DNA of 64,000 nucleotides from Taeniopygia guttata. Its lineage: Eukaryota > Chordata > Aves > Passeriformes > Estrildidae. Position 1 is the stretch's first letter. Each line of letters opens with the position of its first letter. Made by a program: the position numbers and the translations under genes. The DNA lies in NCBI RefSeq assembly GCF_048771995.1, contig NC_133026.1, positions 54,685,001-54,749,000 on the forward strand, written 5' to 3'. Shown here in pieces: positions 58,218 through 64,000 of this stretch. The notes under the pieces are model-generated. The model had not been told where the DNA came from. It was given only the letters and a program-made list of their open reading frames with translations, and made no database searches.

Positions 58218-61200
58218 GTAAGGAGTCAGGCCAGGAGTGGAGCTTATAATATCCCTTGCTATGCTTCTAGTAATACAATAACCTTCACTACTGATTTTGT
58301 TTTTTTTTTTTAAACGTGTGACTGCCTCATGGCCCAGCTGTGATGGCCGTTGGGTTTTGGATGACATTGGGAGAATAGCACAGTGACTGGGTTTGTTGGC
58401 TGGTAAAGTGCATGGCTGCATTTTACTGGAGGAATAAAAAGTTTCTGAATTGTATTTTGAGGCAGCAGCTCTCCTCTTAGGTAAATAATGAGAAGATATT
58501 CTATGAGCTTGGCCTTTTGTGCTTCACTGTGACATGGAATAGAAATCCTGAATTTGTTGCAATCGTGAACCAATTTGCCTATCTTATAGAAACACTTCCA
58601 TTTTTATATTGTCATTTATCAGAGGATTGGGATGTGGGACAGGGAGGACGGTTACTTTCCTCACTTTGGGGTACTTCTGCAACAATTTATATTAAATTGC
58701 TGTTGTGTTAAGGTCTGGGTTTGAGGTGGATACAGAGGGAGAGCTCCAGCTCTGAGCCATGGGTGGCTGTACCTTTTGGTTCTGCACCAAATCCTGTGTG
58801 CCATCATTTTAATTTCTCCTTCTCTAGTGCATGTGAGACTTTTATATCATGTTTCCTTTTTTTAAAGATTTCAGAAGACAGCGTCTCCTTGGCCAAGAGC
58901 AATTAACTGAATTAAAGGATCAAATGTATTGTTAGGTAGAAGATATGGTGTCTCCTAAGATTCTTGGCTTTGAGAGGAATGTTTTGGGGAAAGCATCCTT
59001 ACTTCCTCCTTTCTTTCATTTCTTCATTGTAGGAACCTGAGGAAGTGGGCAGGTTTGGAAGACAAAACACAGCAGGGTTTGTTGTGGGCAAGACCTCTGA
59101 TTTTACTTATTTGCTTTTAACCATTTGCCCTCCGGTCCATAGCTGGCAGCAGCCAGCAGAAGGCTTTCTGCTGGCATTAGTAAATTGGAGGGGGATAAAG
59201 CAGTGAATGTCCTGACAAGTTTCTCTGTTGCTGTCAAGTGGCTAGGTCCTAGCTTGGTGGCCTATAAAGCTGGGTCTGTGACAGAGCTGTGTCCATTTCA
59301 TGCTCATTGTTCTGAGGTGGCTCCTCACCTCCCTCTGGGCTTTGCTTAGGAATCTGCCATTGCAAACCTACACACCTTTTGGAGATGGCATGCAGTTGTG
59401 CATTGATGTTTTCCTGCCCTGAAATTGGTCATTATTTGATATGTGAGAAGTTTTGAGGGACATGTACCAGCCATGCTAGCTGCTGTGCAGCAGAGTACAT
59501 GTAAGCTGTGTAAGCCTTCCTATTGTGGGTACTGTTCTACTGTATTTGTCCTTCCCTGCCTCTCTGTCCTCCTTGTTAGTGTCAGCAAAATCAGGATAAG
59601 GCCTCACACTGATGTCATACACTGCAAATCATCTGATATGAACTTTATGGACATTGTGCACATGCAGGAATGCCAATGGGGCTTCCTCTGAGCCTTTGGT
59701 ACTGCTCCTGCACTGCCTGAAGCCGTGGTGGGGATATGGTTTCTGGAAGAGGAGAATCACTTGTGTTTATCTATGCGTCATGTTTTTGGAGTAAAACTGC
59801 TGTTAATCTGACAGGATATTTGCCAGGAATTGCTAAAAAATAGAAATGTGTGGGCTTAGTACACGTAGAGCAGCCAGTGGAAAGTTGGCAGGGTTGATGC
59901 AGTACTATGCTGGCTTAATTTCACTGCATAGTAAAGTGAAAATTGAAAGTTTGGGACTGATTTCTACCCAGCCCCCCACCCCATCAGACATGAAATCGCA
60001 GTGTTACAAGGAATGGCTGCATTTGTTTACTCCGGATTCTTTAAATTTCAATAAAACAAAGCTTCAAGAGAGATAGCTGTGGTGTATCACACAGAGGAGT
60101 TAATTGTTTAAGGTTTGCTGTGAAATAAGCTTACAGTCATCCTTGTAACTTTTTTCCCTTCACTTTCTGGAAGGAGTAGAATAATTTTCCTCCTGACACT
60201 GATGAGTGGCTAGTGCAAAGCACTGAGTCTGAAGTGCTTCTACACTGACAGCCTCTGGCCATTGCTGGGAGGCTGCCAGCCCTGTGGCTGCAAACGCTGC
60301 ACTAGGCCACATGTCTTTGCCTGACAAGATTCCAGTGTCTCAACCTTCTCTGTATCTTGCCATGTGCAAATAGGGGTAGATAGTGGCGTGCTTGCTTCCA
60401 GAAGCCTTGTTTTTAGTCCAGCTAAGGTGATAATCCTCAACAAGTGAAGGGTGCAGGCCAGCTGAATGCACGTCAGTGTCCATCCATGGAGGAAATGGAA
60501 ATTTCCTGGCTAGATGGCACTGGTGCAACTGCATAGTAGTCTCAATCCATCTTATTCTTGCCTGGCTTCCCTGAAAGGGCTGACAGAAGTCTGGAATTGA
60601 GAGATAATTAGAACAAAGCAGCAAACTTAATAGTTAAGTACAACCTCTCTGAGTAGGATCTAATTTGGTTTAGATGAGCTGGATGTAGTATAGCTGATGT
60701 ATGAGGTCACCGTTTTCCAGGCAATACTTCCAATTGGTTTTTTTACGGATAGTTTTAATGGCTTTCCAAAAAAGGGAGCTGCCTCTTCATTCCCCAATGC
60801 ATTCAGTTTACAAAGAAGGATGGTTGTGCGTACTGTGAGAGGCAGTCCAGCTGATGAAGAGAGCTGGAATGGTTTCCTGTTCCTCTGTGGTAAGAATTTT
60901 GATGGTGGAAGTGGGGAAGACTGATGATCCCTTTTGTTAGTAAATAAGGGGAGCAGCACATGCTCATATTCCTTGAATCCAAAACAAAAAGTAATTTTTC
61001 CCACAGGTCCAAACCACATTGGGTTTTCTGGGAGCCATCATAACATCCCTGCTTTGTGGTGGAAACTCAGTATCACAATACTAGGTCAGAAAGGTTACTG
61101 TTTCTTCCTAGAATAGTGAAACACTGTAAGGTAGGAAACAAAAAGCTTTCAGCACAGTGATAGTTTACACCTTTGAGGAGGATAATTTTATTGTACCCTG

Positions 61201-62467
61201 TAGCTTAGTTTATGTTATGGCCTTGAAGTTTGCTTAAAGACTGGCAGAGAGTTTTATTCAAAGAAAAAGTTCAGGGGCATTTACCTTCAGAACTGTCACA
61301 CATCAAAGCTTATTCTTTTTGCTTGTGTGTTGTTTTATGCAATTAATCCTTCCTCTGTCTCACTTCTCTTGTAACCTGAGATCATCCTGGCTACAAACCG
61401 CTGCCATCTTCTTCTCTTTTTTCCTGTATGTATTATTCATGGCATATCTTTGAAGTTGCACAGGCTGCAACCTCCTCCAGATTCAACCTTATCATGCTGC
61501 TTTGCTGTCAGCTGTTGCTGCAGCAGTTTCATGGCTTGTGTTCTGTGTCATCAAGAATGCACAACAGTCAGCAGGCAGAAATGAAAGAACAAAGAAGTGT
61601 AAAAAAACCAAATTTGTCCTTGATTGCAGTTATTGCCTGGAGTTATGTGAAAACAAATCAATTTAACTTAATGCAAATGTTGCTTTTCGGGCATACAAGA
61701 ACTGTGAGCTGATACAATAACTGCACAATTTCCATCTAGTTGGTTCCTTTATTTCATGGCTGGCTATGTTTTATGAGTGACAGGTGTCACTACCGTGCAC
61801 TGAAGTGGAGGTGAGGTAGAAGCAATCTTGTCTGGACGTGACCATCTAGGATGAGTGGCACCCCTTGGCCATGGGTGCATGGGTGGAAAGGAATCTTGCT
61901 TGGATGTGGAGGCAGGTGTACATCACTGCAGATGGGAGTTAGGGGAGCAGACAAGAAGGGCTAGTTTTGTCCTGAAAGTGTTGGCAGAAATCCAGGAGCC
62001 CAGTGTCTGTCTGTACTGGGCTGCTGGCTTGTTGGGGAAGACTACACCTATCTTGATTCCCGCCGAAATTGGTGTGCTGATCTCTCTGTGTCACTAGAGC
62101 TTTAAATTCTCAAACAGCCCAGATGTCTGAGGTGTTTGGGCCTCCATGCTTACATTTCTGCTTGTGAAATGTAATGGCCTCCTTTACTGGAGTGATGCTG
62201 CTGCTCTTTTCATAATGCAGTGGTACTGCTTGTTAGCATCTCTGTAGGAGAACTGTGGCCTCTCTCCCCAGCTGGCTCCTGCCGTTACTCCCTTATGTGG
62301 GTGGGTATGCTGCATGGTGCACCTTGGTGGCCAATCCACTGATAAAACCCAGGAGTCCTGCATGCTGGTGTCTCTCCAGGCTGTGTGAGTAGCCATGCAG
62401 GTGGCTTAGGTGAAGAGTGTGTGCTGTGCCAGGGATGACCACTGTTTTCTTCCCTTCTTCCATCCAG
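58218..62467. other. ITGA9 intron 4 (4.2 kb), nothing recognised
   Basis: The intron runs from GTAAGG at 58218 to TTCCATCCAG ending at 62467. No repeat family or gene was recognised. Confidence 0.7.
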
Positions 62468-62535
62468 AGTACAAGAAGAAGTATGGGGAGGAGCATGGTT
62501 CATGCCAGGCAGGGATCGCAGGCTTCTTCACTGAG
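62468..62535 (+). CDS. ITGA9: ITGA9 exon 5
   Basis: The exon completes a Glu codon and reads EYKKKYGEEHGSCQAGIAGF then FTE, identical over this stretch to the mammalian protein as I remember it. The donor is GTGAGC at 62536, phase 0. It covers residues 176-198. The next exon (expected to begin with the ELVVMGAPGS blade) lies beyond the window. Confidence 0.96.
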
Positions 62536-64000
62536 GTGAGCTGGGGAACGTGTATGGAAGGCTTGGGCTTGGTAAGTGGCTCTCCTGTTGCGTGTCCCAG
62601 GAGGAGATTCCCAAGTATGGCTTGGACAGTGTGCTGAGTGTTGAGAATGGTTCCTTCCTGCTAGCAAACACCCTTCTGCCTTGTCTAGTTTCTCAGGTGT
62701 CTGTTTCTTGCACAGTGACTGCGCAGTGGTTCCTTCGTATATGTATGTGTCTCTCAAGGTCTGTGGACAAGTATAAATGAATTGACTCTGGAAATGTCTT
62801 CAGGGAATATTCTTATTATGTACATCCCAAAACTTGCATAGAGGTATTTCACTGTAATTAGCTCTTTACTGTAAGTAATGATGTCAATGTCTTTCTTGAA
62901 TAATTTTGTTTATGTATGTGTACCTGTGCATGAATATAATGCACATACATACACATACATACAGAAGATAAACACTTTTTTTTCAGATCTACTACAGTTC
63001 TTTGTTGCAGAAAGATGGAGGAAAAAAAAAGTGTTAGAATATATGCACCATAGTTGTTCTAAATACTTGACCATGGACAGAAGCCTATCAGTCATGTTTC
63101 AGTTTTGTCAATAATTAATTTGTTCCCTTATGCCTGGATTTTTTTCTTTTGTTAATGTTTCAGGGCTGTGGCTTTTTCTTGTTTGTTTTGGTTTTGGTTT
63201 TATTTTAATTTTTTTAAGAACACATACCCTCTCCTAATTATATATATGCACTGATCTACAAAAGGTACTGCCCAGACTGATACAAATAAAATAAGTCAGA
63301 AATTGCCTTCTCCATTTCAGTAAACTGGGATGGCAGGCAATGTTGCCACAAGGGCTCTGTCTGGTAACTGGATGTTCAGCCAGCAGCAGCTGTTTCCTGA
63401 CTTGTCTGCTCTCCCCAGCCTGTTTCTGTTCCCAGGCTTAAATTCTCCCTTGCTACCCTAGTTCAAAAGATACCGTTCAACTTTCATCACTTCAGTCTGA
63501 TGGCAGCAGGAAATGCAAATAAATGGCTTTTTGAGTCAAACAGGTGATCCTATATCCTGTATTCAGTGCTGTGGATGGTAGTTTTTCCTGTCAGTAAGTA
63601 ACCTGACAGGTATAGCCCATAACAAAGAAAAAGCTATTTCTAATCACATGCTGCTCTTTGGTTGGTTTTGTATTCCTGTCCCTGTAGTCTTATGAGGAGA
63701 ATCCCTTGTTTTGCATCTTTCCCCAACTGGAACTGGTCACCTGAAGGGGACTTAGATTTGATAGCAATTTCCCACAAGGATGGAGTCCGTGGCTCCATGG
63801 CTTTGCATTAAATGGACATGTGAGCAAAGCAGCTGTTCACATATGTGTCTTCTTGGGGGATGAAGAACTTCCTTCTGTTAATGCTTCTCAGACTTAATTT
63901 GGTCCCTTGCTGGAAGTATTTAAAAACACATCCAGGAGCAAGGTTTTTCTGCAAGGATGCTGGATGTTTTGGAACAACATTTTGTGAATTTCTCTTGAAT
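62536..64000. other. ITGA9 intron 5 (partial), nothing recognised
   Basis: The intron continues to the window edge. It contains a T/G-rich low-complexity patch at about 63170-63218. No exon was found. Confidence 0.7.

Overview
The window is nuclear DNA from a bird, most likely a songbird. Small introns-and-exons genes are separated by CR1 retroposons, long terminal repeats of avian endogenous retroviruses, and one tRNA-Ile-headed SINE of the kind described in zebra finch. There is no bacterial, phage or organelle content. Two vertebrate genes lie head to tail on the + strand, in the order known from human 3p22: GOLGA4, then ITGA9.

Positions 1-32100 hold the 3' three quarters of GOLGA4 (golgin-245/p230, a trans-Golgi coiled-coil tether). 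Thirteen exons can be placed exactly by splice sites and reading phase. They include one 4,079-bp coiled-coil exon, a 21-bp microexon, two exons encoding the GRIP domain, and a terminal pair of exons that predicts two alternative C-termini. The twelve exons of the main form join into an uninterrupted frame of 1,706 codons plus stop; about the first 500 residues lie upstream of the window.

Positions 32100-41450 are intergenic. They hold one truncated CR1 copy, a small CR1 remnant, a short LTR with flanking direct repeats, and simple repeats. I see no gene there. At 41460-42560 a CpG island contains a six-copy 14-bp tandem repeat and the first exon of ITGA9 (integrin alpha-9). Five ITGA9 exons (198 codons: signal peptide and the start of the beta-propeller) are spread over 20.5 kb, and the gene continues past the right edge.

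The two genes are not known to act together: one tethers vesicles at the trans-Golgi network, the other is a cell-surface adhesion receptor subunit. No new defence, mobile or metabolic system was found. The points most worth a second look are the nested and patchwork retroelements (an LTR inside a CR1; a CR1 carrying a short inverted CR1-derived insert), a 105-bp direct repeat flanking a GOLGA4 exon, antisense LTRs close to exons, a CR1 ending 58 bp from a GRIP exon, and the alternative GOLGA4 tails. Family names for repeats are from memory of avian repeat sequences and were not checked by a search.
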